Numbered from the stretch's first letter, positions 16,346 to 26,491 are shown. The stretch is 64,000 nt of DNA from Pseudomonadota bacterium (GCA_020161655.1 JAIUPC010000014.1:1-64000); one strand, 5' to 3'. Notes: generated by a model not told the origin, from the sequence alone. Program-made: numbers and translations.

Positions 16346-16921
16346 ATGGACCCGAACGATTTTCCCCGCTTCATCTATCTCGTGCTTCTGCTGATGGTGG
16401 TCGGCGGCTATGCCCTTGTCGAAAGCCGGAAGAACCTTGGCAAGGTCATGCATCAGGCGGCGATCTGGACGCTGATCTTTCTTGGCGCCATCGCCATCGC
16501 CGGGCTCTGGCCGACGATCCGCCATGCGGTCCGGCCGACGCAAGCGGTGGTGACGGATGGCGGGATCGAGGTTCCGGTGTCGGAGGACGGGCATTTCTAC
16601 GTGACCGCGCGGGTGAACGACGCCGACGTGCGCTTTGTCGTTGACACCGGCGCTTCGACCATCGTCCTCAATGCCCGCGATGCCGAACGGGCGGGCTTCG
16701 ATCCGGCCACCCTCAATTTCCTCGGCACCGCGATGACCGCCAATGGCACGGTGCCGACCGCCCCGGTCCGCATCGCCCGCTTCGATCTTGAAGGCATGGT
16801 GGTCGAGAATGTCGGCGCCTCGGTCAATGGCGGCGAGATGGACACCTCGCTTCTGGGGATGAGCTATCTCAGCCGTTTCGAGATGACGGTCAGCCGCGAC
16901 CGGCTTTTGCTCAGGCGCTGA
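16346..16921 (+). CDS. Membrane-anchored retropepsin-like aspartic protease (TIGR02281 type)
   Basis: A 191-residue protein. Two hydrophobic segments (about residues 8-25 and 38-57) anchor it, and then a single-domain retropepsin-like unit follows with VRFVVDTGASTIVLNARDA, the DTGAS catalytic motif near residue 98, and a late hydrophobic-Gly turn in SLLGMSYLSRF. Such proteins should act as homodimers with one Asp per chain. The domain is probably periplasmic. It begins four bases after marC and its 3' end overlaps the convergent LysE gene by 11 bases. Confidence 0.87.
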   Translation: MDPNDFPRFIYLVLLLMVVGGYALVESRKNLGKVMHQAAIWTLIFLGAIAIAGLWPTIRHAVRPTQAVVTDGGIEVPVSEDGHFYVTARVNDADVRFVVDTGASTIVLNARDAERAGFDPATLNFLGTAMTANGTVPTAPVRIARFDLEGMVVENVGASVNGGEMDTSLLGMSYLSRFEMTVSRDRLLLRR

Positions 16922-17483
16922 CGACGCCCGCAACCAGCGTCACCGCGACCACCGCGAGCCAGACCGAGGCCACGCGCTGAATGAGCCGGTACCGGTCACT
17001 GCCGCCGCCCGCCTGCACCAGCTTTCCGGCCATGCCCCAGAGGATTGCCACGCCGACGACCATGCCCGAGAAGGTAGCGAGCCGCGCGGCGAAGGCCGGA
17101 TCGGAGGGCGCGGGCAAAAGCACGAGGCCGAAGACCAGCGCCTTGGGGTTCAGTGCCGTGGTCACGTAGATCCGCCGTGCCGAAGCCACCGCGCTGTCGC
17201 CGGTATCGCGGGAAGCGCCCCAGAGGCGGAGGGCGAGCACCATGACCCAGGCCGCGCCGACAAGTTTCAGGAGCACCGCCGCCAGAGGCCAATGCTGAAG
17301 CGCCCCCTGCCCGAGCCAGACGAGCGGCAGGACCGTCGTCAGATAGCCGGCAAGCTCTGCCGGCAGCAGGCGGACAACGCCCTTCAGCCCGCCCCGCGCG
17401 CCGGCCAGCCCCATCAGGGTGTTGGTCGGGCCGGGCGCGAGCAAAAGCGCGCCGATCGCGAAAAGGAAGGTATCGAAGGTCAT
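16911..17483 (-). CDS. LysE family translocator
   Basis: A 190-residue membrane protein from ATG 17483 (MTFDTFLFAIGALLLAPGPT), where the first membrane helix and the family APGPTN motif begin. Five or six hydrophobic segments are visible. LysE/RhtB proteins export amino acids or small metabolites. The substrate is unknown. Its stop region overlaps the convergent aspartic protease gene. Confidence 0.85.
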   Translation of the reverse strand: MTFDTFLFAIGALLLAPGPTNTLMGLAGARGGLKGVVRLLPAELAGYLTTVLPLVWLGQGALQHWPLAAVLLKLVGAAWVMVLALRLWGASRDTGDSAVASARRIYVTTALNPKALVFGLVLLPAPSDPAFAARLATFSGMVVGVAILWGMAGKLVQAGGGSDRYRLIQRVASVWLAVVAVTLVAGVVSA

Positions 17484-17599
17484 GTGGCCGAGTGTCCGTT
17501 GTCCTGTTCCCTGCGCCGGATACAGGGGAATCGCCGGCGCGCACATTGACGCGGATCATGCCGGATCGCGCCAACAGCGAAAGCCGCACGGAAAAGAAC

Positions 17600-18064
17600 C
17601 TACCCGCCGCTCTCGGCCTTCTTCTGCCAGCGCCCGCTTTCCTCGCTCCAGTATTGCGCGGGAATACCGGCACCGGTCAGGGCCTTCCACTGACCGCGTG
17701 CGGTCTCGACGGCGGCGGGATCGTTGCCGTCGAAGATCACGCAGACCCGTTCGAGGGGGGGGCATTCGACGGGGTCCACCGCCGCTCCGTCGACCGACAT
17801 CAGGCATTGCGCGGCGTTGGGTATCTCCGGCCCGGTCGTCAGCAGCACCGGCTGGGCGGCATCATGCTTTCCGCCCGCCAGACCGTGCGGCAGGAAACCC
17901 TCCTCCGGCACGGTCCAGAGCTTCTGGTCGAGCCAGTCCATCCGCCCCCGGTCCACGCCCCGCACCACCACATGCCACCCGGCCTCGAGCGACCGGGTGA
18001 GAAGCATCGGCAGCGTCGCCTCCATCGGCGAGCGTGTGAGGTGGTAGAAGATCGCGTTGCCCAT
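17600..18064 (-). CDS. holC: DNA polymerase III chi subunit
   Basis: A 154-residue protein from ATG 18064 (MGNAIFYHLTRSPMEATLPM), which fits the HolC start; the longer frame lies in pepA. It shows the typical N-terminal FYHLT, then LDQKLWTVPEEGFLPHG and a C-terminal RGQWKALTGAG helix. Chi links single-strand binding protein to the clamp loader. The start overlaps the pepA stop by one base (TGATG), so the two are coupled. Confidence 0.9.
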   Translation of the reverse strand: MGNAIFYHLTRSPMEATLPMLLTRSLEAGWHVVVRGVDRGRMDWLDQKLWTVPEEGFLPHGLAGGKHDAAQPVLLTTGPEIPNAAQCLMSVDGAAVDPVECPPLERVCVIFDGNDPAAVETARGQWKALTGAGIPAQYWSEESGRWQKKAESGG

Positions 18065-19533
18065 CAGCCCTCGAGCATGTCCGCGACGAGGCGGTTGAGC
18101 GCCATGACGCCCCAGCCCGTCGCGCCCTTCGGCGCGAGCGTGGTTTCCTTCGGCGGCAGCGCCACCCCGGCGATGTCGAGATGGATCCACGGCGTCTCAT
18201 CCTTGACGAAGCGCTTCAGGAACTGCGCGGCGGTGATCGAGCCGCCGGGCCTGCCGCCGGTGTTCTTCATGTCGGCGATGCGCGATTTCAGCATCTCGTC
18301 ATAGGCCGGCCCCATCGGCATCCGCCAGGCGCCCTCGCCTTCAGCCGTCGCCGCCTTGAGGAAGGCAGCCGAAAGCGCGTCGTCATTGGAAAAGACGCCG
18401 GCATGTTCATGGCCAAGGCCGATGATGATGGCACCGGTCAGGGTGGCGAGGTTGATCATCCCCGTCGGCTTGAACCGTTCCTGCGCGTACCAGAGCACAT
18501 CGGCAAGGACGAGCCGCCCCTCGGCATCGGTATTGATGATCTCGATCGTGTCGCCCTTCATGGACTTCACGACATCGCCCGGCCTTTGCGCGCGTCCGTC
18601 GGGCATGTTCTCGACGATGCCGACAAGGCCCACGACATTGGCCTTGGCCTTCCTGAGCGCCAGCGTCCGCATGACGCCGGCGACGACACCCGCGCCGCCC
18701 ATGTCCATCGTCATCTCTTCCATCCCAGCGGCGGGCTTGATCGAGATGCCGCCGGTGTCGAAGACCACGCCCTTGCCGACGAGCGCGAAGGGCGCATCAC
18801 CCTTCTTGCCGCCGTTCCACTGCATGACAACGACGCTTGAGGGGCTTTCCGACCCCTGGCCCACGCCTAAGAGAGCGCCCATGCCAAGCTTGGTCAGCGC
18901 ATCTTCATCCAGAACCTCGACCTTCAGGCCGAGTTTCTCCATCGCCTTCAAACGATTGGCGAAATCGGTGGTGGTCAGGACGTTGGCGGGTTCGTTCACG
19001 AGATCGCGGGTGAAGCAGACGCCCTCGGCCACGGCCATCGCGGCGCGGGCGCCGGCCTCGGCCGCCTCGGGATCGGCGGTCATGACCGTGATGTCGCCCC
19101 GCTCCTTCACGCCGGTGGTCTTGTGGGCGGCGAAGTCATAGGCCCTGAGGGCAAGGCCAAGCGCCAGTTCGGCGAACTCGATCTGCCCCTCGGCAACGAC
19201 AGTCACGCCGCCCGCGCCCAGCGCCTTGCTGATCGTCGCCCCCGCCTTGCGCGCCTCGGCCATCGTGGCGCGGCGCGGCAGTTTCACCAGTTGCAGCGCC
19301 TCGGCCTGAAGCCCGGCGGGCCAGGCGATATCGACCCCCTCGCCCGGCTTCAGCTTGTCCCAGGCGGCGCTGGCCGTCGCACGGGTGATCGCGCCGCGGC
19401 TCAGCCGGTCAAGCCGGCGACCCAAGGGGCCGGACTTGCCATCTGCGGTCAGAAGAAGGGCGATACGGCCCGTGACGGTGACCAGCGCATCGGCATCCGC
19501 CTTGGTGAAAGTGATCGGCTTGGGCGCGCTCAT
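18064..19533 (-). CDS. pepA: Leucyl aminopeptidase (M17)
   Basis: A 489-residue enzyme from ATG 19533, chosen because GGAGG lies six bases upstream; an ATG at 19548 would place the ribosome site inside the gene. The C-terminal catalytic domain has GKGVVFDTGGISIKP with metal-binding Lys and Asp, MDMGGAG, and the M17 signature NTDAEGRLVLAD. It removes N-terminal residues, preferring Leu, with two metal ions. The order pepA-holC is common in proteobacteria. Confidence 0.95.
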   Translation of the reverse strand: MSAPKPITFTKADADALVTVTGRIALLLTADGKSGPLGRRLDRLSRGAITRATASAAWDKLKPGEGVDIAWPAGLQAEALQLVKLPRRATMAEARKAGATISKALGAGGVTVVAEGQIEFAELALGLALRAYDFAAHKTTGVKERGDITVMTADPEAAEAGARAAMAVAEGVCFTRDLVNEPANVLTTTDFANRLKAMEKLGLKVEVLDEDALTKLGMGALLGVGQGSESPSSVVVMQWNGGKKGDAPFALVGKGVVFDTGGISIKPAAGMEEMTMDMGGAGVVAGVMRTLALRKAKANVVGLVGIVENMPDGRAQRPGDVVKSMKGDTIEIINTDAEGRLVLADVLWYAQERFKPTGMINLATLTGAIIIGLGHEHAGVFSNDDALSAAFLKAATAEGEGAWRMPMGPAYDEMLKSRIADMKNTGGRPGGSITAAQFLKRFVKDETPWIHLDIAGVALPPKETTLAPKGATGWGVMALNRLVADMLEG

Positions 19534-19662
19534 GTGTTCCTCCGGCATCGTTCCGCCGGGACCCTATCGCCCAGGGTCGGGCTTGGCCAGATATGAGTTT
19601 TCGCGCCCGCGCACATGGGTTAGGAAAGATGGGAGCAGAACAAGAAACGGAAAGGCCGGGGC

Positions 19663-20793
19663 GTGTCCAGATTCGACAGATACATGCTGTCGCAGCTTCT
19701 GACGCTGTTCGGGTTCTTCGCGCTGATCCTTGTCGCGGTCTACTGGGTCAACCGCGCCGTGATCCTTTTCGACCAGCTTATCGCCGATGGTCAGTCGGCC
19801 TGGGTGTTCCTCGAGTTTACCGCGCTGACCCTGCCGAACGTGATCCGCCTTGTGCTGCCGATGGCCGCCTTCGTCGCCGCCGTGTATGTCACCAACCGCC
19901 TGTCGTCCGACAGCGAATTGGTCGTGATGCAGGCCACCGGCTTTTCGCCGTTCCGGCTGGCGCGCCCGGTTCTCTATTTCGGAATTGTCGTCGGGCTGAT
20001 GATGGCGGTCCTTGTCCATTACCTCGTCCCGTCCAGCCGCGTGACCCTGGCCGAACGGCAAAGCGAGATCTCGCAGGATGTCACCGCGCGCTTCCTGATC
20101 GAGGGCGGCTTCGTTCATCCGGTTTCCGGGCTGACGCTCTACATCCGCGAAATCTCGCCCCTTGGTGAATTGCAGGACGTCTTCCTGTCGGATTCGCGCA
20201 AGCCCGAGTTCAAGACGATCTACACCGCCGAACGCGCGCTTCTGGTGCGCAGCGACACTGGGCCGAAGCTGGTGATGTTCGACGGCATGGCGCAAAGCCT
20301 GACCCCGGCGACCAATGCCCTCGCGGTGACGCGCTTTGCCGATTTCTCCTATGATATCGGCGCGCTGATCGGCCCCGCCACTGGCGGGCGCATCGGCGTG
20401 GACGAAATGGCGACGCCGGCGCTTCTTTGGCCCACCCCGTCCGAGGTAGAGCGCCTGAACACCACGCCCGAGGCGCTGATCTTCGCCGGGCATGAGCGGA
20501 TCAGCCAGATGTTCCTGCCACTGGTCTCGGCCCTCATCGGCTTTGCCACGCTGCTTCTGGGTGGCTTCAGCCGCTTTGGCCTCTGGCGCCAGATCGCGGC
20601 GGCGACCGTGCTTCTCATCATCGTGCAGCTTCTGGTGAACGCAGCCGCCAGCGCGATCCGCCAGTCGCCCGAGCTTTGGCCGGCAGTCTACGGGCCGGAA
20701 CTTGCCGGACTTGGCCTCGGGCTGGCGATGCTCTTTTACTCGGGCCGCGGGCGGCGGATACGGCGTGGCGCCGGGCTGGCGGTGGCGTCATGA
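19663..20793 (+). CDS. lptF: LPS export ABC transporter permease LptF
   Basis: A 376-residue inner membrane protein with a GTG start at 19663, preceded by AAAGG. It begins SRFDRYMLSQLLTLFGFFAL, has three N-terminal membrane segments, a large periplasmic beta-jellyroll region, and three C-terminal segments, as in YjgP/YjgQ family members. With LptG it forms the membrane part of the LptB2FG extractor that moves lipopolysaccharide from the inner membrane to LptC. First gene of the lptF-lptG-lptD run; divergent from pepA. Confidence 0.95.
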   Translation: MSRFDRYMLSQLLTLFGFFALILVAVYWVNRAVILFDQLIADGQSAWVFLEFTALTLPNVIRLVLPMAAFVAAVYVTNRLSSDSELVVMQATGFSPFRLARPVLYFGIVVGLMMAVLVHYLVPSSRVTLAERQSEISQDVTARFLIEGGFVHPVSGLTLYIREISPLGELQDVFLSDSRKPEFKTIYTAERALLVRSDTGPKLVMFDGMAQSLTPATNALAVTRFADFSYDIGALIGPATGGRIGVDEMATPALLWPTPSEVERLNTTPEALIFAGHERISQMFLPLVSALIGFATLLLGGFSRFGLWRQIAAATVLLIIVQLLVNAAASAIRQSPELWPAVYGPELAGLGLGLAMLFYSGRGRRIRRGAGLAVAS

Positions 20794-21887
20794 TCCTGTC
20801 GCTCTACCTCGCGCGCCGCTTCCTGACGATGTTCCTGATGGTCTTCGGCGGCTTCTTCGCGGTGCTGTTCCTCATCGAGATGGTCGAGCAGGTCCGCCGT
20901 TTCGCCTCCGCTGATCTCGGCTTCGGGCGGACCGCCGAACTGGCATTGTTGAACGTGCCGGCGACGCTTTACCGGATTTTGCCGCTGATCGCGATCCTGT
21001 CGGCGATCGGGCTTTTCCTGGCGCTGGCGCGATCCTCCGAGCTTGTGGTGATCCGCGCCGCCGGGCGTTCCGCGCTTCGGATGCTTATCTCGCCGATCCT
21101 TGCAGCCCTCGCGCTTGGCGCGCTGGCGGTGGCGGTCCTCAATCCGGTGGTTGCCGGCACATCGAAACGTTACGACGAGCTTTCGAGCCGCTACCGGCTG
21201 GGTGCCGACAATGTCATGTCGGTGACGGGCGAAGGCATCTGGCTGAGGCAGGGCGGCGATCAGGGCCAGACGGTGATCCACGCTGAGCGGACCGATGGCG
21301 ACGGCACCACCTTCCAGACCGTCAGCTTCATCACCTTCGCCCCGGAAAGCGGGCCGGTCAGCCGCATCGACGGCGGGGAAGCGACGCTGGAAAGCGGAAG
21401 CTGGGCGATCCGCGACGCCAAGGAATGGCGCTTTGCCGCCGGCGCCAACCCCGAACGTGGCTCTGTCCGTCACGACCTCATCAGGATCGCCTCGGACCTG
21501 ACCCCCGACCAGATCAGGGACAGTTTCGGCACGCCCTCCTCGATCCCGATCTGGCAATTGCCGGCCTTCATCGCCGGGCTGGAAAATGCCGGCTTCTCTG
21601 CCCGCAGGCACAATGTCTGGCTCCAGATGGAACTGGCGCTGCCACTTCTGATGGCGGCGATGGTGCTGGTGGCGGCAGGCTTCACCATGCGTCATGCCCG
21701 GTCGGGCCGCACCGGAACCATGGTGCTTCTTGCCGTGGTCGCCGGCTTTGCCATCTTCCTTTTGCGCAACTTCGCCCAGGTCCTTGGCGAGAACGGGCAG
21801 ATCCCGGTGATCGCCGCCGCCTGGAGCCCGCCCGTCGCAGCGCTCCTTCTGGCGCTGACACTCGTGCTTCACCTGGAGGACGGCTGA
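20790..21887 (+). CDS. lptG: LPS export ABC transporter permease LptG
   Basis: A 365-residue partner of LptF with the same layout: N-terminal segments (SLYLARRFLTMFLMVFGGFF), a periplasmic middle domain, and C-terminal segments (LLMAAMVLVAAGFTMRH). The ATG at 20790 overlaps the lptF stop by four bases, and its own stop shares one base with the lptD start, so the three genes are translationally coupled. Confidence 0.95.
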   Translation: MILSLYLARRFLTMFLMVFGGFFAVLFLIEMVEQVRRFASADLGFGRTAELALLNVPATLYRILPLIAILSAIGLFLALARSSELVVIRAAGRSALRMLISPILAALALGALAVAVLNPVVAGTSKRYDELSSRYRLGADNVMSVTGEGIWLRQGGDQGQTVIHAERTDGDGTTFQTVSFITFAPESGPVSRIDGGEATLESGSWAIRDAKEWRFAAGANPERGSVRHDLIRIASDLTPDQIRDSFGTPSSIPIWQLPAFIAGLENAGFSARRHNVWLQMELALPLLMAAMVLVAAGFTMRHARSGRTGTMVLLAVVAGFAIFLLRNFAQVLGENGQIPVIAAAWSPPVAALLLALTLVLHLEDG

Positions 21888-24040
21888 TGCGTCCCGCGCT
21901 TCGCTTGCTCGCCGCCGCGCTGGTCATGGCCGTGCTGCCCCTTGGCCAACCCGCCGCGGCGCAGGAGAAGGCAACGCTGGTTGCCGATCGCATCTTCCTG
22001 ACAGGCAATGACCTTCTGACCGCAGAAGGCGCGGTAGAAGCCTTCTACCAGGGCGCCCGCGTCAGCGCGAGCCGGATCGTCTACGACGCCGCGACTGACC
22101 GCATGACCATCCTCGGCCCGATCAGCCTCACCGACGAAAGCGGCACCGTCATCCTTGCTGAATCCGCAGAACTGTCGCGTGACCTTCAGAACGGCATCTT
22201 GCAGAGCGCGCGCATGGTCCTTGACCAGCAGTTGCAGATGGCCGCTGTCGAACTGCAGCGGATTGGCGGGCGCTATACCCGGCTCGACAAGGTCGTGGCC
22301 TCCTCCTGCCAGGTCAACCCGTCAAACCCGCTGCCACTCTGGGAAATCCGCGCCGGCCGCGTGACGCATGATCAGGTGGAGCAGCAGATCTATTTCGACA
22401 ATGCGCAGTTCCGTGTTGCGGGGATTCCGCTATTCTACCTGCCCCGGCTGCGGATGCCCGATCCGACGCTCGACCGCGCGACCGGCTTTCTCGTGCCCGA
22501 ACTGCGCACCAATTCCGAGCTTGGCCCAGGGCTGAAGGTTCCCTACTTCATCGCCATCGACGACAGCCGCGACCTGACGCTCACCCCCTATGTTGCGACC
22601 ACACGTACGGCGACGCTGGAATTCCGATACCGCGAGGCGCTGGCGAACGGAAGCTATTCCTTCACCGGCGCGCTGACCGATGACGACATCATCCCCGGCA
22701 AGACGCGCGGCTATCTCTTCGGCGAAACCACGCTGTCGCTGCCCCGCGAGTTCACCCTTTCGGCGCAGATCCAGACGGTCAGCGACCGCGCCTACCTTCT
22801 CGACTATGATGTCACCGATACCGACTGGCTGGCGAGCGGTGTCGCCGTCGAGCGCGCGCGCCGCAACGAATATGTCGGCTTGCGCTTCTACCAGTACGAA
22901 TCCATTCGCGCGGGCGACGTCAACTCGACCCTGCCGAATCTGACGGCGGATTTCGACTTTCAGCGCCGTTTCTCGCCGCGCTACATCGGCGGCGAAGGCC
23001 GGATCGCCTTCCAGATGCATGGCCACCGGCGCAGTTCCAGCGTGAACTTCGACGCCAATGGCGACGGCGTGGTCGATGGCCGCGATGTGAGCCGCGCCAG
23101 CATGGAGCTTGGCTGGCACCGGAACTGGGTGCTGCCGAACGGCATGATCGTTGGCGGCGCGACCGAGATTGCCGCCGATGTCTATTCGATCTCGGAGGAT
23201 GCCTCCTTTCCCGGATCGGTCGCGCGCGTGCTGCCGCAGGCGGCGGTCGAGTTGCGTTGGCCCTGGGTGCGCGCCGGCGCGGATGGCGCCTCGCAGGTCT
23301 TCGAGCCGATCATGCAGTTCATCGCCGCCCCGAACCGCCTCGATGCGGTGCCGAACGAGGACAGCACCATCGCCACCTTCGACGAAGGCAACCTCTTCTC
23401 ATTCTCGCGGTTTCCCGGCTCTGACGCACGCGAGCTTGGCAACCGGCTGAACGTGGGCCTGAACTGGTCGCGCTATGACCCATCGGGCTGGTCGGTCGGC
23501 GTGACCGGCGGCCGGGTCTTCCGCATGAAGGACCTTGGCCAGTTCTCGCCCGGCTCGGGCCTTGACGGCACGACGTCGGACTGGCTCGTCTCGGCGCAAC
23601 TGAAGTCCAACAACGGCTTCGGCCTGAGCAACCGCGTCCTCTTCGACGACGATTTCGACTTCAGCCGCAACGAGCTGAACCTCGTCTACGCGAACGACCG
23701 CTACAGCGTGAACGCCGGCTACCTCTGGATGATCGCCGACCCGCTTGAGGGCCGCAATGCCTCGACATCGGAACTGGTGTTCGATGCCGGCTGGAACATG
23801 TCGCAGAACTGGCGCGGGCTTGTCGCCGGGCGCTATGACTTCAATGCCAAACAGGCGGCGCGCGCGGAGGTGGGCCTCAGCTACCAGAACGAATGCGCCA
23901 TTGTCGATCTTTCCCTCTCGCGTCGGTTCACGTCCTCGACTACTGTGCAGCCGAGCACGAGTTTCAATCTCTCCGTCTCGCTGGTGGGCTTCGGATCGGG
24001 TCCGGACGGAAGTTCCTCTCGCAGGAGCTGTGCCAGATGA
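21887..24040 (+). CDS. lptD: LPS assembly outer membrane protein LptD
   Basis: A 717-residue protein from ATG 21887, beginning with a clear signal peptide (RLLAAALVMAVLPLGQPAAA, cleavage after AAAQ). Residues 25-130 form the OstA-like jellyroll that receives LPS, with VADRIFLTGNDLLTAEGAVEA. The rest is a beta-barrel rich in alternating aromatic and polar residues. LptD with the lipoprotein LptE inserts LPS into the outer leaflet. The stop overlaps an alternative ATG of surA. Confidence 0.95.
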   Translation: MRPALRLLAAALVMAVLPLGQPAAAQEKATLVADRIFLTGNDLLTAEGAVEAFYQGARVSASRIVYDAATDRMTILGPISLTDESGTVILAESAELSRDLQNGILQSARMVLDQQLQMAAVELQRIGGRYTRLDKVVASSCQVNPSNPLPLWEIRAGRVTHDQVEQQIYFDNAQFRVAGIPLFYLPRLRMPDPTLDRATGFLVPELRTNSELGPGLKVPYFIAIDDSRDLTLTPYVATTRTATLEFRYREALANGSYSFTGALTDDDIIPGKTRGYLFGETTLSLPREFTLSAQIQTVSDRAYLLDYDVTDTDWLASGVAVERARRNEYVGLRFYQYESIRAGDVNSTLPNLTADFDFQRRFSPRYIGGEGRIAFQMHGHRRSSSVNFDANGDGVVDGRDVSRASMELGWHRNWVLPNGMIVGGATEIAADVYSISEDASFPGSVARVLPQAAVELRWPWVRAGADGASQVFEPIMQFIAAPNRLDAVPNEDSTIATFDEGNLFSFSRFPGSDARELGNRLNVGLNWSRYDPSGWSVGVTGGRVFRMKDLGQFSPGSGLDGTTSDWLVSAQLKSNNGFGLSNRVLFDDDFDFSRNELNLVYANDRYSVNAGYLWMIADPLEGRNASTSELVFDAGWNMSQNWRGLVAGRYDFNAKQAARAEVGLSYQNECAIVDLSLSRRFTSSTTVQPSTSFNLSVSLVGFGSGPDGSSSRRSCAR

Positions 24041-24117
24041 CCGCCGGGTTTAGACCCGAAGGAACGGAGGGCGGGGTGCTGCCCCAAGGAAGAACAGAGC
24101 AGACGGACCGGATCACC

Positions 24118-25449
24118 ATGCGTTTCAATTGCCTAATCCCCGCCGCCCTTGTCGCCGTGGCCTGCCTTGGCTCACCCGCACTGGCCCAGAGCGGCAGTTT
24201 TGCCCCGGTCATCATCGTGAACGACCGCGCCATAACCGGCTATGAATTCCAACAGCGCCAGCTCTTCCTCCGCATCCTCGGGGCAGAACCGGGCACGATC
24301 GAGACCGAGGCGCGCGAGGGTCTGATCGACGACCGCCTGCGGCTCGACGCTGCTGCGGCGGCGGGCATCAAGCTGACCGACGCGCAGATCGCCGGCGGGA
24401 TGGAGGAATTCGCCAGCCGCGCCAATCTCTCGACCGAGCAGTTCCTGCAGGCCATCGGCCAGGCCGGGGTCGCGCCGGAAACCTTCCGCGATTTCGTCCG
24501 CGCCGGCCTGATCTGGCGCGAGGTCGTGCGCGCCAAGTTCGGGCCGAAGGTCGCCATCTCGGAGGCGGATATCGACCGCGCCACCTCGGTCGTCGCCGGT
24601 CGCGGGCAAGGGCCACGCGTGCTGATCTCCGAGATCCTGATCCCGGTGACGGGCGGCATCTATACCGAAAAGGCGCTTCTTGCCGAACAACTGGTGGGTG
24701 AGATTCGCTCCGAGGGCGATTTCGCCCGCGTCGCACAGCTTCATTCCGCCGCGCCATCGCGCAACCAGGGCGGCCAGATCGGCTGGATTCCCCTGACGAA
24801 CCTGCCGCCGCAGCTGCGCGGCATCGCCGCCAAGATGGGCAATGGCCAGGTCAGCCCGCCGGTCCAGGTTGCCGGCGCCATCGCCATCATCCGCATGCGC
24901 GGCACCAGCCAGGGCGGCGAGATCGAACCGGGCAATATCTCGGTCGACTACGCCGAACTCCTGATCCCCGGCGGGCGCAGCGCCGAGGCGCTGGCCGAGG
25001 CAGCGCGCGTACGTGGCGAGGTCGACAATTGCGACGACCTCTACCGCGTGGCCAAGGGCCTGCCCGCCGGCCAGCTGAAGCGCCAGACGCTGATGCAGAC
25101 CCAGCTTCCCGCCGATGTCGCGCGCGAGATCGCAGGCCTTGATGACCGCGAGGTTTCAACGAACCTCACCCGTGGCAATGCGCTGGTGTTCCTGATGCTC
25201 TGCAAGCGTTCGGCGACGCAATCCTCCGACTATGCCGCCCTTGCCGAAGCCGCCAAGGCCGGAGCCGGCGCCCAAGTGGCGGTCAGCGAAAGCGGCGAGA
25301 CGCCTCCGGTGATCAACCCGGATCTCGGCTTCGCCAAGGGGCCGGGCCTTGCCGTCATGCGCGACGAACTGACCAACCAGCGGCTTGGCCAGGTCGCCGA
25401 AAGCTACCTGCAAGACCTCAAGGCCAATGCCATCATCCGCACCCCTTGA
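24118..25449 (+). CDS. surA: Periplasmic peptidylprolyl isomerase / chaperone SurA
   Basis: A 443-residue protein from ATG 24118, where MRFNCLIPAALVAVACLG begins a typical signal peptide cleaved after ALA. An ATG at 24037 overlaps the lptD stop (ATGA) and has a better AGGAG, so a 28-residue N-terminal extension is possible. It contains the SurA N-terminal helical domain (about 30-170) and a parvulin-type PPIC region with ILIPVTGG, FARVAQLHSAAPSRNQGGQI and QVAGAIAIIRMRG. It assists outer membrane protein folding, including LptD, which fits its position. Confidence 0.9.
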   Translation: MRFNCLIPAALVAVACLGSPALAQSGSFAPVIIVNDRAITGYEFQQRQLFLRILGAEPGTIETEAREGLIDDRLRLDAAAAAGIKLTDAQIAGGMEEFASRANLSTEQFLQAIGQAGVAPETFRDFVRAGLIWREVVRAKFGPKVAISEADIDRATSVVAGRGQGPRVLISEILIPVTGGIYTEKALLAEQLVGEIRSEGDFARVAQLHSAAPSRNQGGQIGWIPLTNLPPQLRGIAAKMGNGQVSPPVQVAGAIAIIRMRGTSQGGEIEPGNISVDYAELLIPGGRSAEALAEAARVRGEVDNCDDLYRVAKGLPAGQLKRQTLMQTQLPADVAREIAGLDDREVSTNLTRGNALVFLMLCKRSATQSSDYAALAEAAKAGAGAQVAVSESGETPPVINPDLGFAKGPGLAVMRDELTNQRLGQVAESYLQDLKANAIIRTP

Positions 25450-25459
25450 GGGGCGAAGG

Positions 25460-26437
25460 ATGACCATTCAGCCCATCGCGCTGACCTGTGGCGAGCCTTC
25501 CGGCGTCGGGCCGGAAATTGCAGCCAAGGCGCGCGCGCGGCTCGGCGGCGCGCTGCCCTTCTTCTGGATCGGCGACCCGGCGCATCTGCCGCAAGGCACA
25601 CCGCACCGGATCATCCACGCCCCGGCCGAGGCCGCCGGCCTGCCCGATGAGGTGCTGCCGGTCCTGCGCCACGACTTTCCCGCCGCCGCCATCCCCGGCC
25701 AGCCCGCGCCCGAGAACGCCGCCGCCGTCATCTCGGCGATCGAGCGCGGCGTGGCTCTGGTCATGCGCGGCGAGGCTTCGGCGCTTTGCACCGCGCCGAT
25801 CAACAAGAAGGCACTGAAGGACGGCGCCGGCTTCGCCTTTCCGGGCCATACCGAATTTCTCGCCCATCTCGCCGGGGTGAAGCGGGTGGTGATGATGCTG
25901 GCCTGCGACGACCTGAGGGTCGTGCCGGTGACGATCCACATCCCGCTGAAGGACGTGCCGAGGGCGCTGACGGAAGAGCTGCTGCTGGAGACGATCCGCA
26001 TCACCGAGGACGGCCTTCGCCGCGACTTCGGGTTGCAGGCGCCGCGCCTTGCCGTCGCCGGCCTCAACCCCCATGCCGGCGAGGGCGGCGCCATGGGCCA
26101 TGAGGAGGCGCGGCTGATCGCGCCGGTCATCGCGCGGGCGCGGGACGAAGGCTCGGTCATCGCCGGGCCGCTGCCGGCCGACACGATGTTCCATCCCGCA
26201 GCCCGCGCCCGCTATGACGCGGCAATCTGCATGTATCACGACCAGGCGCTGATCCCGATCAAGACGCTGGATTTCGCCGGCGGGGTCAACGTGACCTTGG
26301 GCCTGCCGTTCATCCGCACCTCGCCCGATCACGGCACCGCCTTCGACATCGCCGGAAAGGGTATCGCCGAACCGACGAGCCTGATCGCCGCCCTGAAGAT
26401 GGCGTCGGAGATGGCGGCAGCGCGGTCCGGCCGATGA
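25460..26437 (+). CDS. pdxA: 4-hydroxythreonine-4-phosphate dehydrogenase
   Basis: A 325-residue enzyme starting at 25460, ten bases after surA, with GAAGGA upstream. Family signatures are TCGEPSGVGPEI, FPGHTEFLA with a metal-binding His, CMYHDQALIPIKTL with the second His, and LPFIRTSPDHGTAFDIAG with the third. It oxidises 4-phosphohydroxy-L-threonine in pyridoxal 5'-phosphate synthesis. The order surA-pdxA-rsmA is widespread. Confidence 0.95.
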   Translation: MTIQPIALTCGEPSGVGPEIAAKARARLGGALPFFWIGDPAHLPQGTPHRIIHAPAEAAGLPDEVLPVLRHDFPAAAIPGQPAPENAAAVISAIERGVALVMRGEASALCTAPINKKALKDGAGFAFPGHTEFLAHLAGVKRVVMMLACDDLRVVPVTIHIPLKDVPRALTEELLLETIRITEDGLRRDFGLQAPRLAVAGLNPHAGEGGAMGHEEARLIAPVIARARDEGSVIAGPLPADTMFHPAARARYDAAICMYHDQALIPIKTLDFAGGVNVTLGLPFIRTSPDHGTAFDIAGKGIAEPTSLIAALKMASEMAAARSGR

Positions 26438-26491
26438 GTTGCTTTTTTGTGAGCGTGCCGGGGGCCGCCTGCCCCCGCGCCCTTCGGGCTT